Source: Terriglobus roseus DSM 18391
Lineage (GTDB): Bacteria > Acidobacteriota > Terriglobia > Terriglobales > Acidobacteriaceae
Assembly: GCF_000265425.1 (NCBI RefSeq)
Contig: NC_018014.1
Location: forward strand, 3,782,001-3,846,000
DNA: 64,000 nt
Direction of reading: 5' to 3'
The notes beneath the pieces were generated by a model. The model saw only the letters and a list, made by a program, of their open reading frames with translations. It did no database searches and had not been told where the DNA came from. The translations under genes and the position numbers were made by a program. Shown piece after piece: positions 35,928 through 44,230 of this stretch (within the stretch, counting starts at the first letter, position 1; each line of letters begins with the position of its first letter).

Positions 35928-36266
35928 ATGAACCTGCTATTCGTCTGCAGCCGCAACAGGTTACGTAGCCCTACTGCCGAAGCCGTCTTCTCGATGCTGG
36001 ATGGATACGAAGTTCTGTCTGCAGGAACGGGTTCTGACTCCGAGCAGGAGGTGTCGACCGATCTCGTAGATTGGGCTGACGTGATTTTTGCGATGGAAGG
36101 TGTTCATCGCCGGAGGCTGAATCAACGGTTCGGTTCACGCCTGAGAGCGAAGCGTCTCATCGTCCTAGGCATTCGAGATGAGTACAGCTACATGGATCCT
36201 CGGCTCGTCGAACTCCTGAAGGAGAGAGTTCTCCCTCACCTACCCGTCAGCCATCCCGTCCGCTAG
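35928..36266 (+). CDS. low-molecular-weight protein-tyrosine-phosphatase-like protein
   Basis: A compact 112-residue member of the LMW phosphatase fold. It starts MNLLFVCSRNRLRSPTAEAV; the P-loop CSRNRLRS satisfies C-x5-R-S, with Asn in the usual position. The core strands are EVLSAGTGS and WADVIFAMEG followed by HRRRLNQRFG, and the late Asp region RDEYSYMDPRLVELL is where the general-acid Asp of the family sits (normally a DP pair, as here). At 112 residues it is shorter than the classical enzyme (about 150) and matches the small single-domain group common in soil bacteria. Direct repeats flank the gene on both sides. Confidence 0.85.
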   Translation: MNLLFVCSRNRLRSPTAEAVFSMLDGYEVLSAGTGSDSEQEVSTDLVDWADVIFAMEGVHRRRLNQRFGSRLRAKRLIVLGIRDEYSYMDPRLVELLKERVLPHLPVSHPVR

Positions 36267-36275
36267 AGGTAAGGT

Positions 36276-36300
36276 GTTTCCGAAAACCCGACTTCAAGGG
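36276..36300. repeat. GTTTCCGAAAAC-type repeat, right copy
   Basis: GTTTCCGAAAACCCGACTT starts at 36276, ten bases after the phosphatase stop, and lies 403 bp from the left copy in the same orientation. Confidence 0.65.
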
Positions 36301-36315
36301 ACTCGCTGACTTGAA

Positions 36316-36513
36316 TCAGATCCATGGCACCGAATAGACCGAGTAAACGCGGTAAGGTCCTGGCTCAGCTTCATCGAACGCGCCAGCGGTCAGAGCCGCT
36401 TTGGCTTCTTCTAAAGTCTGGAAGAGGCAATGCTCGTTAGTCTTCATGTCTGCAGCGACACTGTTGCATGAAAGCGGCGAATGCGAATGCGGACCGTCAC
36501 AGGACGTAACCAC
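36316..36513 (-). CDS. possible small hypothetical protein
   Basis: A 65-residue frame, MVTSCDGPHSHSPLSCNSVA, then CLFQTLEEAKAALTAGAFDE and AEPGPYRVYSVYSVPWI. The second half looks like a normal helix plus strand. There is no recognised family, and it lies just outside the right repeat copy. Confidence 0.4.
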   Translation of the reverse strand: MVTSCDGPHSHSPLSCNSVAADMKTNEHCLFQTLEEAKAALTAGAFDEAEPGPYRVYSVYSVPWI

Positions 36514-36543
36514 GTCAAAACCTTCAAGCTGTCTCGTGGACGG

Positions 36544-36768
36544 GTGTCGTTTTGCGAATTAAGTGGCCGACTTTTGTGCTAATTATCTGGCACACAGCGA
36601 GCGGTGATGGCGGGAAACCACACGGGTACAAGCGCTTATACAGCAACAGCTTAGCCGTGTTTGGGGCGATATCGCCGCGGAAGGCGTTCGGGGTTGAGGG
36701 TCTTAAAAGCGCGCCAAAGTGCCAAATAGCGCGAACAGAACTTCGCCACTTAATTAGCAAAACAACAC
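36544..36768. mobile_element. 225-bp inverted-repeat element, copy 1
   Basis: The left end reads GTGTCGTTTTGCGAATTAAG from 36544 and is matched at the right end (reverse complement of about 36743-36768) by GTGTTGTTTTGCTAATTAAG. Each end has a second unit about 22-24 bp inside (AATTATCTGGC on the left, GCTATTTGGC on the right), so both ends carry two TGGC units. No gene lies inside. It is homologous in ends to the elements at 43022 and 54947, which fits a non-autonomous mobile element. Confidence 0.7.
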
Positions 36769-36836
36769 CCATGAAGGTAGCAGAGCCGCCGGAACGTCTG
36801 CGAAGCATCGGGTGAGTCCTCTTCGGTTGATTGGGA

Positions 36837-36970
36837 GTGTCACTTTCAGAATTATCTGGCTTAATGTTTCAGCAAGATTGGCGTTTGTTCTGCGACGGCG
36901 GAGCCGGTTCAATGGGCGCAGGAACTTCTACCTCACTGAGGCCAATGTTGAATCAAGAACTTGCAACCAG
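36837..36970. mobile_element. left end of the same element family, truncated
   Basis: GTGTCACTTTCAGAATTATC begins at 36837 and is followed by a second unit AGCAAGATTGGCG. Similarity to the 54947 copy runs on for about 130 bp (GAGCCGGTT, CTTGCAACC). No right end is found before the PQQ-protein gene, so the copy is partial or its partner end lies elsewhere. Confidence 0.6.
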
Positions 36971-37035
36971 CAATACCGATCTGTCGGTTCTGGAACCACG
37001 TTCGCCCGCCATCATGATGGGAGAGCTACGGTCTA

Positions 37036-38580
37036 CTAAGGAATATAAAAGGCATACAGCTTGTTGTTACCTGTTCCTCCAAACCGCTTATAGCCGGATC
37101 CCCAGTAGAGTGTTCCATCGACAATGGCAGGCGCACCAAATACTGATCCCCCGCTTGGGAAAGACCACAGCACCTGACCGGTTGCGGAACTCAACGCATA
37201 CATATATCCCGCCGCATCGAGAGACCCAACATAAACGACCCCGTTCGCAGTGCTCATGGAAGATATAGCTGAAGCGCCATGGGTTGGTTCCGGAGTCTGC
37301 CAGAGAATCTTTCCGGTTTTCATGTCAAGTGCGCTCCAGAATCCCCAATTGATGCTCTGGCCGGAGGCAAGAGTCCATGTGGCCGCTGCGGAGTTCGCCG
37401 AGGCGACAAAGATGCGTGAACCATCGCTGGCAGTGCCCCAAAGAATGCCGCCGAGCTGGCCACCGGGACCTACGGGCACAGACCAGATGTACTTGCCCTT
37501 TGCCGCATCAAACATGTTAAATACTCCGCTCTTCTGGCCAGCTCCAACGACATTGTTGAAGAGGTTTGGGCCGCCGCCGCCGAAGTCGTAGTCGAGGCCC
37601 TGAATGGTGGGGCAGTTGGGGCCGGGCGGAGTGAGATGACAGGCAAGATTGTAAGTGTCATAAACGGAAGGCCTCTGCCACCACACGGGCTCGCCCGTTG
37701 TAAGGTTCAGGGCAACAATCGCGTCAAACATGTCGGAAGCCAAGGCGCATCGCTTGGTGGTGTTATGAGCGGCATTTGCTGCGGCCTGGCAGGCCTGCAC
37801 GCTAGAAGGCACACTGTAATTATTTCCGGTAGTTGTGAAAAGAAGATTGCGGCCAACGTCGATCGCTGGCGGACTCCAGATTGCTGCACCGCTGTACTGA
37901 TTTGGCTGGCCATTGTTGTCAGGCGTCATATAGGTTTGCCACAGCTTGGCACCGGTTGTGGCATTCAGCGCAACTATGCTGCCGCGAAATGTGCAGCAGG
38001 CATAACCCTTCTGTTGGGTTAAACCTTCCTCTTCGGAAGAGATCCCTACGTAAGCAACGTTGTTGTAGACGACGGGAGAGCCGGTGATGATCGCAGCTTT
38101 ATTCGCATCAACCTGCGTAATCCACAGCAGCTTGCCGTCCGCTTGGTTCACGGCGAAGACGTGCGCGCCGGCATGTTTCTCGGTGACCGACAAGTTGTCG
38201 CCGAGAATGATTTCGTTCATGTAGACGGCCGGACTCACCCTAGCAATAGCGTTCGGCATTCCGACGTAGCTTGTAATAGTTTGCTGCCAGATCTTAATAC
38301 CGGTGGTGGCGTTGACGGCATAGAGGTTCCCAGCTGAATCAGGAAAATAGACCACGCCGCCACTCACAGTCGGGGTAGCAGTGACATCTCCGACAGTGGT
38401 AAAAGCCCACTTAACCGCGAGCCTACCCACGTTCAACGCAGAGATGCTCTTCTCTGCGGGCTGTGACCGGAGGTTGGTGAGACCTTGGCCAACGCTGGTC
38501 CACGCTGCGGTTGTCTGCGCGAATGAGGACACTGAAAACACGATAACCGACATGAGTACCGAGAAGAGCGAGCGAAGCAT
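37036..38580 (-). CDS. exported PQQ-binding-like beta-propeller protein
   Basis: A 514-residue periplasmic protein. Signal peptide MLRSLFSVLMSVIVFSVSSF then AQ (start at 38580; an upstream in-frame start at 38637 adds a non-signal stretch). The rest repeats the propeller blade pattern: GGVVYFPDSAGNLYAVNATT, GIKIWQQTITSY, VVALNLTTGEPVWWQRPS, TANGVVYVGSLDAAGYMYAL. Tryptophan-docking motifs are clear, as in the quinoprotein alcohol dehydrogenase superfamily, but the Glu-Asn-Asp metal triad and adjacent Cys pair of true PQQ dehydrogenases are not evident. It may be a PQQ dehydrogenase-like sugar or alcohol oxidase or a scaffold. AAGGTG lies before the ATG, and two inverted repeats lie 150-290 bp upstream. 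Confidence 0.85.
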   Translation of the reverse strand: MLRSLFSVLMSVIVFSVSSFAQTTAAWTSVGQGLTNLRSQPAEKSISALNVGRLAVKWAFTTVGDVTATPTVSGGVVYFPDSAGNLYAVNATTGIKIWQQTITSYVGMPNAIARVSPAVYMNEIILGDNLSVTEKHAGAHVFAVNQADGKLLWITQVDANKAAIITGSPVVYNNVAYVGISSEEEGLTQQKGYACCTFRGSIVALNATTGAKLWQTYMTPDNNGQPNQYSGAAIWSPPAIDVGRNLLFTTTGNNYSVPSSVQACQAAANAAHNTTKRCALASDMFDAIVALNLTTGEPVWWQRPSVYDTYNLACHLTPPGPNCPTIQGLDYDFGGGGPNLFNNVVGAGQKSGVFNMFDAAKGKYIWSVPVGPGGQLGGILWGTASDGSRIFVASANSAAATWTLASGQSINWGFWSALDMKTGKILWQTPEPTHGASAISSMSTANGVVYVGSLDAAGYMYALSSATGQVLWSFPSGGSVFGAPAIVDGTLYWGSGYKRFGGTGNNKLYAFYIP

Positions 38581-38724
38581 GAGGCACACCTTGACTCTTA
38601 CTTTCCAGCTTAGAGGTTGAAACTGAACCCACGGCACTAAAGTGGCTCAGATAGGCAGAGTGACGCGAGGGCATCTGGCGAAACCTTCTCTCAGTCACGG
38701 CGCACGTTGAGCGGACATAAATTC

Positions 38725-38753
38725 CACCAAACACAATGACTAAGTGTTTGGTG
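38725..38753. promoter_or_regulatory. perfect 10-bp inverted repeat, 9-base spacer
   Basis: CACCAAACAC at 38725-38734 and GTGTTTGGTG at 38744-38753, about 145 bp upstream of the PQQ-propeller start. It could be an operator or a hairpin in its leader. Confidence 0.5.
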
Positions 38754-38836
38754 ATGCTCACGATTTCAAGAGAGTGTTGTCAATTAGATCTTAAGCGCAG
38801 AGTGCGTATAACGTTAAAATCAGTGTGTAGCACTTA

Positions 38837-38869
38837 AAGTAACTTGCCGCGTGGTTACGCAAGTTACTT
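38837..38869. promoter_or_regulatory. perfect 11-bp inverted repeat, 11-base spacer
   Basis: AAGTAACTTGC at 38837-38847 and GCAAGTTACTT at 38859-38869. It could be a transcription stop for whatever lies to the right or another operator of the PQQ-propeller gene. Confidence 0.45.
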
Positions 38870-39285
38870 GGTACCGGAAACTACTTAATAAGCGACTGCT
38901 GTTGGTCTACATGCATGGGAATTCTTGCATTGCGCATATGCCCTGAGGTGCTCTTAAGTGCGCTGCCATGCATTACCTGCTTACTCTTCACGGCCACGCG
39001 TTCCCAAATAAACGGGCTTTGGGTGAGATCGCAGGCGCGATAACAGCCATGCCTCAACGGGCGCACTGACATGGCTACGCTATGGCTTTAACTTCGTTGC
39101 GACGGACCAGATTTCCGCGTACTCGATCTCCAGGGTGATTTTGCCGCGTGTGAGCGGAATGAAGTTTAGTGGCGTTGCTTGGGTCGGGCTGCTGCAGGTT
39201 TATGACAGTGTTGTTGACCCGGCCATTGATGAGGCGCGATCGCCCTGCCAGATGACTTCGACGGTGCTCCAGTAACTCTGCCGAA

Positions 39286-39937
39286 GTGAAGCTTGTCAGC
39301 CTACGACCGAAGGCGGGGGCCATCGAGATGCACTTGCGCGCCTGCCGAAGTGACTCAGTCGGTCCAGACTGCAACAGAAGCTCGAGCCGAGTTCATAGCC
39401 GCTATGTTCGCTTCCTTGGCGATCTACCTTGGGAGGGCCTGCCTGTGCGGATCGTGCTCGAGAGCAGGAGGTTCTTCTGCCGGGAGCTGGCATGCGCCCG
39501 CAGGATCTTCACTGAGTCGCTGCCCAGCACGGTGCGCCACTCGCACGCCACAGCGCCCGCTTGAGTGAACCCTCGCACTGGGAACGCTCAGTCTGAGAGG
39601 TGCAGCCGGAGCTCGGCTGGCACACAGGCTGGGCTTACTTGTAAGTGGCTCGAGTCTCCTTCGGCATCTGCGCCGGCGGTCGCGGACAACTCCGTTAGAG
39701 GCGCCTCGCGTGCTGGGCATCGATGACTAGGCCTGGCGTAAGGGCCATCGCTATGGCACGATCCTGTGCGATCTGGAGCAGCGAAGAGTCATTGACCTGC
39801 TGCCGTGTCGTTGTTCTAGTTATTTGGGTTCTGGCGCGCTTTTGGTGAAGCGGGCACGTGAACTCGCGAACGCGTATACCCGCGTTGATGGCTGCAACTC
39901 TGAAGGTGGCGAGATGGGGAGCCACAAGCGCTTCTGA
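39286..39937 (+). pseudogene. ISL3-family transposase relic
   Basis: N-terminal zinc-finger part: RVHSRYVRFLGDLPWEGLPV and RRFFCRELACARRIFTESLP (39380-39530). After a frameshift the sequence continues GAAGARLAHRLGLLVSGSSL, LEAPRVLGIDD, then TAG, then AWRKGHRYGTILCDLEQRRV and IDLLPC. VLGIDDWAWRKG is the ISL3 DDE motif region, with the Trp codon now a stop (TGG to TAG). The C-terminal half is lost. It is a dead insertion sequence, and no clear terminal repeats remain. Confidence 0.85.
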
Positions 39938-40342
39938 TCCGAACCATGACCTCACGCAGGCTCAGTTCGCTCAGGCGATTGCTGGTCAGTAACAGTCCTG
40001 GTTACCTGGCGCCGGTCTCTGAACCAGTTGTAAATGCAATTTCTATTGAGCTGGTGCTTTGGTTTGGAGATGAGATCAGGGCCATGGCCCTGATCTCATC
40101 TCGGCCGTTTGGATTCCTGTACATCACTGGTAATTCCAGTGAGTTATGGGCCGCTCTACAGTACTCCTGCTCGCATTCTGCCAGCTTCTGACGCACCTCG
40201 TTTAGAGTGCGAAACCAGCTGGGTGGAGGCACTCATAACGCAGCCGGACGTGGAAGCTCCCGAGTAGCTATCGTTTGCTAAGAAAATCGGCCTCACCGAT
40301 CACGATGTCCTGGGCTCGGGCGAGGCCGTTGGCCTACTACTG
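39938..40342. other. 400-bp stretch between the ISL3 relic and the FG-GAP gene
   Basis: No gene is supported; frames on both strands at 40000-40230 exist only because of the long palindrome at 40067-40102, which has its own entry. Confidence 0.45.
40067..40102. repeat. perfect 36-bp palindrome without spacer
   Basis: GAGATGAGATCAGGGCCA at 40067-40084 is followed directly by its exact reverse complement at 40085-40102. It lies between the ISL3 relic and the FG-GAP gene end. It could be a strong bidirectional transcription stop, a recombination site or a leftover of element insertion. Confidence 0.7.
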
Positions 40343-42109
40343 TCACTGTCCCTGCAACTGCGCTGTGCTCGAAGTACTCGGGTTGTAAGGAGCAGCAGGC
40401 GAGCTTGCCGCCTGCACGGAATGCGTTCCGGGGCCGGTGACGGATACGCCGGTGAGCACCGCCTGCGCAGTTTGTGTTGGTTTATCTAAAAGCACGCCAG
40501 GCCCCACAAGCAGATCCGGATTGCCGTCACCGTTCATATCAGCGCTCAGGATGCTGGCGTAATACTGCCCGCCAGCGTATGGCTTTGCGAGCGGAAGTAT
40601 TGTTGACGTGAAGGTGCCCTGTCCGGTTCCAAACAGCACCGTTTGGTAGCCGATTCCCTCGTACGTCGAGCTGGTGGCTACGGCGATATCTTCTAAGCCA
40701 TCCTGGTTGAGATCGGTCAATGCCAATGCATTGGGCTGAGTCGCGCCGTCAAATGGAATGGAGGCAGCAGCGGTGAACGATCCATTTCCGTTGCCGAGTA
40801 GAACGGAAACCGCGTAGTTCACTTGGCTTGCCACGGCTAGATCAACTTTTCCGTCCGCGTTGAAATCCCCACCAATCATCTGCGTGGCATTCGCGACTGC
40901 TGTCAATCCAGCGCTGGTAAATGTCGCACCAGCCGATCCAAGAAGGACCTCGATCGAGTTATCTTCGGCTGCTGCCAGGTCCTGAATACTATCGCCATTC
41001 ACGTCGGCAACGACCAGACTGATTGCAGCACTCGCCAGTGGTGCAACCTTCCTACGGAAGGTTCCATCGCCCTGCCCAATGAAAAGCGAAACCGCGCTCA
41101 CGCCATTACTCGTTGTCGCTAAGTCTGCTATGCCGTCCCGATTGAAATCACCGACCGCGATGGTGTTCGTATAAGCCACACCAGGATAGGCTACAGCTGT
41201 CTGGAATGTTCCATCCCCTTCACCCAAAAGGATGATGAGTTTGGCATCCGTATAGCTTGTCGCCGCAATGTCCTGGAAGCCATCTCCGTTGAAGTCACCT
41301 ACCGCAAAGGTATTGACAGAGTAGCCGACCGGGAAATTGACCGCCCGTACCGGGAACCCACCGGTTCCATCGCCGAGCACCACGCCCACGCTATTGTTTA
41401 ATCCGACACCGGCAAGGTCAGGAATTCCGTCATCGTTAAAGTCACCCACTGTGTAATTGGCAGGCAGATTGACACTATTCGGAGCGACGATTAGGGATAG
41501 ACCCGGGGTGCTGCTTCCAAGTGAACTTACTCCCAGTTGCGTCGGCTGCGGTTGACTCGTGGTCAGATCTGTAAAGAAGACATTCCCTGTGAGTGCTGCC
41601 GCAGAACCGGTTCCGACCACCGTGGCCGTGAGTGTGTAGTTGCCCGGAGAGCCGGTAGCCACTAGCGTCGTCTTCGTCGGGAACTTGCCGTTGACAGTCA
41701 ACATTTCGTTGGAAGAAACACTGGGTTGAAACTGTTTGACCACTCCCAGGAACTCCGCTCGGTATGCCCGTGAGCCAGGGCCGGGAACGATGCTCAGGGT
41801 GGCCGTGCCCGAGGGTGTTAGCTGTGCGACTCCCAACAGGTGTAGATCAGTGCATCTCGGTGCAGACGCGTCGCAAAATCGAACCTGGCCGGTTGTAAGC
41901 GGCGCCGTCGAACTTTGCACCTGTGCAACGAGTTGGACTGAAGTCTGTTTGGGAACCCTGTTCACTAGAGCGCCGCTTGATTTCACCGAAAGCAGAGTAC
42001 TGGTTGGCACCGCTGATTGGGCATAAGCAATCGTTGAGCTACCTGCGGCGCAGGCGGCCGCCACAACCGCCAAAGCTACTGGCATGGAAAAGACTTTACG
42101 AGCAAGCAT
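40343..42109 (-). CDS. exported FG-GAP/VCBS-repeat protein with Ig-like domain
   Basis: A 588-residue secreted protein. Signal peptide from ATG 42109 (MLARKVFSMPVALAVVAAAC, ending AYAQ). An Ig-like region about 35-165 (TTGQVRFCDASAPRCTDLHL, SGTATLSIVPGPGSRAYRAE) is followed by at least six FG-GAP/VCBS repeats with calcium-type loops: VGDFNDDGIPDLAG, VGDFNGDGFQDIAA, VGDFNRDGIADLAT, GGDFNADGKVDLAV, LTDLNQDGLEDIAV, SADMNGDGNPDLLV. These build an integrin-like beta propeller used in adhesion or polymer binding. Acidobacteriota encode many. AGGA precedes the ATG. Confidence 0.85.
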   Translation of the reverse strand: MLARKVFSMPVALAVVAAACAAGSSTIAYAQSAVPTSTLLSVKSSGALVNRVPKQTSVQLVAQVQSSTAPLTTGQVRFCDASAPRCTDLHLLGVAQLTPSGTATLSIVPGPGSRAYRAEFLGVVKQFQPSVSSNEMLTVNGKFPTKTTLVATGSPGNYTLTATVVGTGSAAALTGNVFFTDLTTSQPQPTQLGVSSLGSSTPGLSLIVAPNSVNLPANYTVGDFNDDGIPDLAGVGLNNSVGVVLGDGTGGFPVRAVNFPVGYSVNTFAVGDFNGDGFQDIAATSYTDAKLIILLGEGDGTFQTAVAYPGVAYTNTIAVGDFNRDGIADLATTSNGVSAVSLFIGQGDGTFRRKVAPLASAAISLVVADVNGDSIQDLAAAEDNSIEVLLGSAGATFTSAGLTAVANATQMIGGDFNADGKVDLAVASQVNYAVSVLLGNGNGSFTAAASIPFDGATQPNALALTDLNQDGLEDIAVATSSTYEGIGYQTVLFGTGQGTFTSTILPLAKPYAGGQYYASILSADMNGDGNPDLLVGPGVLLDKPTQTAQAVLTGVSVTGPGTHSVQAASSPAAPYNPSTSSTAQLQGQ

Positions 42110-42328
42110 GAGAGGGTCCTGGGACAACGTGAATGAAGCGTTTAGACACTACAAACGTTCTTATGTCACAACGAAAACTGTTCCCGCGCGACGAGCATGG
42201 TGATGCCTTCAAGAATGGGTCCTGAGCATGAGTTGCGTGACTATAACAGCAGTATTCCTTCAAACGCCATGGAGTGTCTGGAAATGACACCGCTCTTTCG
42301 GTCCTCTCTGCCTGGTTTAACCAAGTTC

Positions 42329-42916
42329 TCACAACGCGGCTGACCTGATCTGGAAAAGGTCCTCCTTCATGTCGGCCAGCCGCTTCGCTTCGTGCTGCGC
42401 ATCCATCAAGGCTTTGCGTTGGTCCAACAACATCGAAACTTGGCGAGCAAGCGACTCCAGGGCGGCTAGTTGCTTAAGTGACAGTGTTCTTGGAACGGTG
42501 TCAATCACGCACACCGTTCCAAGAACATAACCGTCCTGGACTATGGGAGCGCCAGCGTAGAACCGGATGTTTGGATTGCCCAGGACCAGTGGATTATCGC
42601 GAAAGCGCGGATCCGTCCGCGCATCTTCTACGACAAGTGTTTCTCTCGTTGATATCGTATTGGCGCAAAAGCTTTGTGTTCGCGGGGTCTCTCGTGCACC
42701 CAATCCAACTTCAGACTTGAACCATTGCCGCTGTTCATCGACGAAGGAGATCAGCGAAATCGGAGTACCGCAGATGAAAGACGCAAGCGCCGTCACATCC
42801 TCATAGCCCTGCTCCGGGAGTGAGTCGAGGACCGCAAAGCTCCGTAATTTCTCAAGTCGAGCCAGTTCTTGGTCGAGCTGCGGCTCTTCTGCAGGAAGCA
42901 CAGTCGATTTTCTCAC
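42329..42916 (-). CDS. stand-alone GAF-domain protein
   Basis: A 195-residue soluble protein with one GAF domain: ARLEKLRSFAVLDSLPEQGY, TALASFICGTPISLISFVDE, RQWFKSEVGLGARETPRTQS, FYAGAPIVQDGYVLGTVCVI. This N-terminal type normally precedes a kinase or GGDEF domain in signalling proteins. Here the chain stops shortly after the coiled segment (HEAKRLADMKEDLFQIRS), so it is either a genuine single-domain sensor or a C-terminally truncated sensor. A perfect 17-bp inverted repeat lies inside the coding sequence at 42485-42527. Start ATG 42916. Confidence 0.8.
   Translation of the reverse strand: MRKSTVLPAEEPQLDQELARLEKLRSFAVLDSLPEQGYEDVTALASFICGTPISLISFVDEQRQWFKSEVGLGARETPRTQSFCANTISTRETLVVEDARTDPRFRDNPLVLGNPNIRFYAGAPIVQDGYVLGTVCVIDTVPRTLSLKQLAALESLARQVSMLLDQRKALMDAQHEAKRLADMKEDLFQIRSAAL
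42485..42527. repeat. perfect 17-bp inverted repeat inside the GAF gene
   Basis: TGTTCTTGGAACGGTGT at 42485-42501 is the exact reverse complement of 42511-42527, with a nine-base loop. It covers the codons for the conserved GAF strand VLGTVCVID and the VPRTL turn. Confidence 0.65.
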
Positions 42917-43021
42917 GTCTTAAATGACCTCTCTGCCTACCGTTACTGCCTCGCCCAAAATCCACGGCTTGCGAGTCAGCTACGACGACGGCGCTCGAGT
43001 GAAGACTCTGCGGATCTTGAA

Positions 43022-43259
43022 ATGTCGCTTTGAGCGATATTTGGCGTAGACCTTTGAGCGATAACTGGCGTAAGGAGCCGTCGGAGGCGACCCTGCACCA
43101 TCCATCTGAGTCTGTGCTCGATCAGCAGAATTAGAGCTGGTTGCAGGCATCCGGAAGGGGCTCGAGCTTGATTGACAGTTCACCTCAGCGATGAGACGGG
43201 ATGAACCTTGCGCCAGAAAGCTCCCAAGAAGTTACGCCACTTTGCGATCCAAACAACAC
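43022..43259. mobile_element. 238-bp inverted-repeat element, copy 2
   Basis: The left end has two tandem units: TGTCGCTTTGAGCGATATTT-GGCG (43023-43046) and CTTTGAGCGATAACTGGCG (43052-43070). The right end, read on the minus strand from 43259, is GTGTTGTTTGGATCGCAAAG then GTGGCG and, 22 bp on, a second unit ending CTGGCGCA. No gene lies inside. Ends and size match the copies at 36544 and 54947. Confidence 0.65.
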
Positions 43260-43648
43260 ACAGGGCGAGTGGTAAACGCCTCTCGCCTCCCTTTCTCAAG
43301 TTTTGAAGGAGGTCTGCCCCTGTCTCCGGAATGCGCCGGCAAGAAGCACCGGGCCATTCTTCCGCCACCCCCCTCTGCGGGGACACCCCGCAACGCCCCA
43401 AGAGCAATTCCCGCGCTACGCGCCGAGCTAGGTAACCAAACCTGCTGTGGGACTCCGTCCCTGGCGCGCGCAAGCTGATGGAAAAAGCTCCGTGCAGCTC
43501 CAGGTGTTCGCTTCCTCCGTGCCTCCGGCATGCCCTTACGGGCACTTTTCCGCACAGCCTGCACTTGCCGCCCCTGCTGGCGTGGGCCAGGGCCAAGGCG
43601 TGTTTGAAAGCAAACACAGCACAGCCATTCAAAACGGAGAAGCCCACC
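43260..43648. other. leader region upstream of the ArdC fragment
   Basis: This GC-rich stretch carries small hairpins (TGCCC-TTAC-GGGCA near 43530 and TGTTTG-AAAG-CAAACA near 43600) typical of long leaders of plasmid genes. No gene is supported in it. Confidence 0.4.
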
Positions 43649-43912
43649 ATGACCAGCAACGCAACCGCAAACAACGTCACCACCCTTCCCTCCACACCGA
43701 ATCCCCAGACCTCCAAGGAAGTGATCGCCGCCAACGTTCAGCTCCTCATCGAGCAGCTTGAGGCAGGACACTCCGAAGGCCTCACCGCCTACCTCACCGC
43801 CATGGGCAGGTTTCATAACTACAGCTTCGGCAACATCCTTGAGATCGCACGACAGATGCCCGAGGCGACCCGCGTTGCAGGCCTCTATGCGTGGAACCAG
43901 CTTGGACGTTGC
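43649..43912 (+). pseudogene. N-terminal fragment of an ArdC-type antirestriction gene
   Basis: From ATG 43649 (GGAG upstream) the frame reads VIAANVQLLIEQLEAGHSEG, LTAYLTAMGRFHNYSFGNIL and EIARQMPEATRVAGLYAWNQ then LGR. This is the single-strand-DNA-binding N-terminal domain of ArdC, a protein that protects incoming plasmid DNA. After LGR the similarity stops abruptly at about 43912, exactly where the acyltransferase fragment ends on the other strand. The metallopeptidase half is gone, so this is a recombination junction. Confidence 0.75.
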
Positions 43913-43913
43913 C

Positions 43914-44161
43914 GTTATAAGGAAGCCGGAGACCGCGAAGAACATCTGCACCCCATACTGTCCGTTCCACACAAGGGAGGAAACCACCTGACGTGGGAGA
44001 CCCTGCGTGTACGGCACGCGCGCGAACAGAAGCTGCATGTTCACGTGGTTCATCAACACGAAGAAGATCGCGAGGCCCCGAATAAGGTCGACCCCATCCA
44101 CCCTGTTCCAGCTCTTGGTCTCGGTGTTGCTGCGCTCCAGAGACAGGAAACACCATCGCAT
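43914..44161 (-). pseudogene. N-terminal fragment of an acyltransferase-3 (OafA-like) gene
   Basis: On the minus strand from ATG 44161: NRVDGVDLIRGLAIFFVLMN, HVNMQLLFARVPYTQGLPRQ, VVSSLVWNGQYGVQMFFAVS then GFLITATS. This is the first two membrane helices of an acyltransferase-3 protein with its conserved R..DG..G.AI..V..NH motif. It breaks off at about 43914 against the ArdC fragment and the frame then runs on into antisense ArdC sequence. Confidence 0.75.
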
Positions 44162-44230
44162 CTCGGGATCATGAAAGCCAACCCTGGGCATTTGCGAGAG
44201 TTGGTACATAGCCTTGACCCCTATTACGTC

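Larger units (their letters stand above)
38581..39285. other. 700-bp intergenic stretch with two perfect inverted repeats
   Basis: No gene is supported. The inverted repeats at 38725-38753 and 38837-38869 are listed separately; the rest shows no recognised feature. Confidence 0.5.

Noticed and set aside
36524-36815. Two overlapping frames of 87 and 94 codons on both strands
   Set aside because: They exist because the inverted ends of the 36544-36768 element read similarly on both strands.
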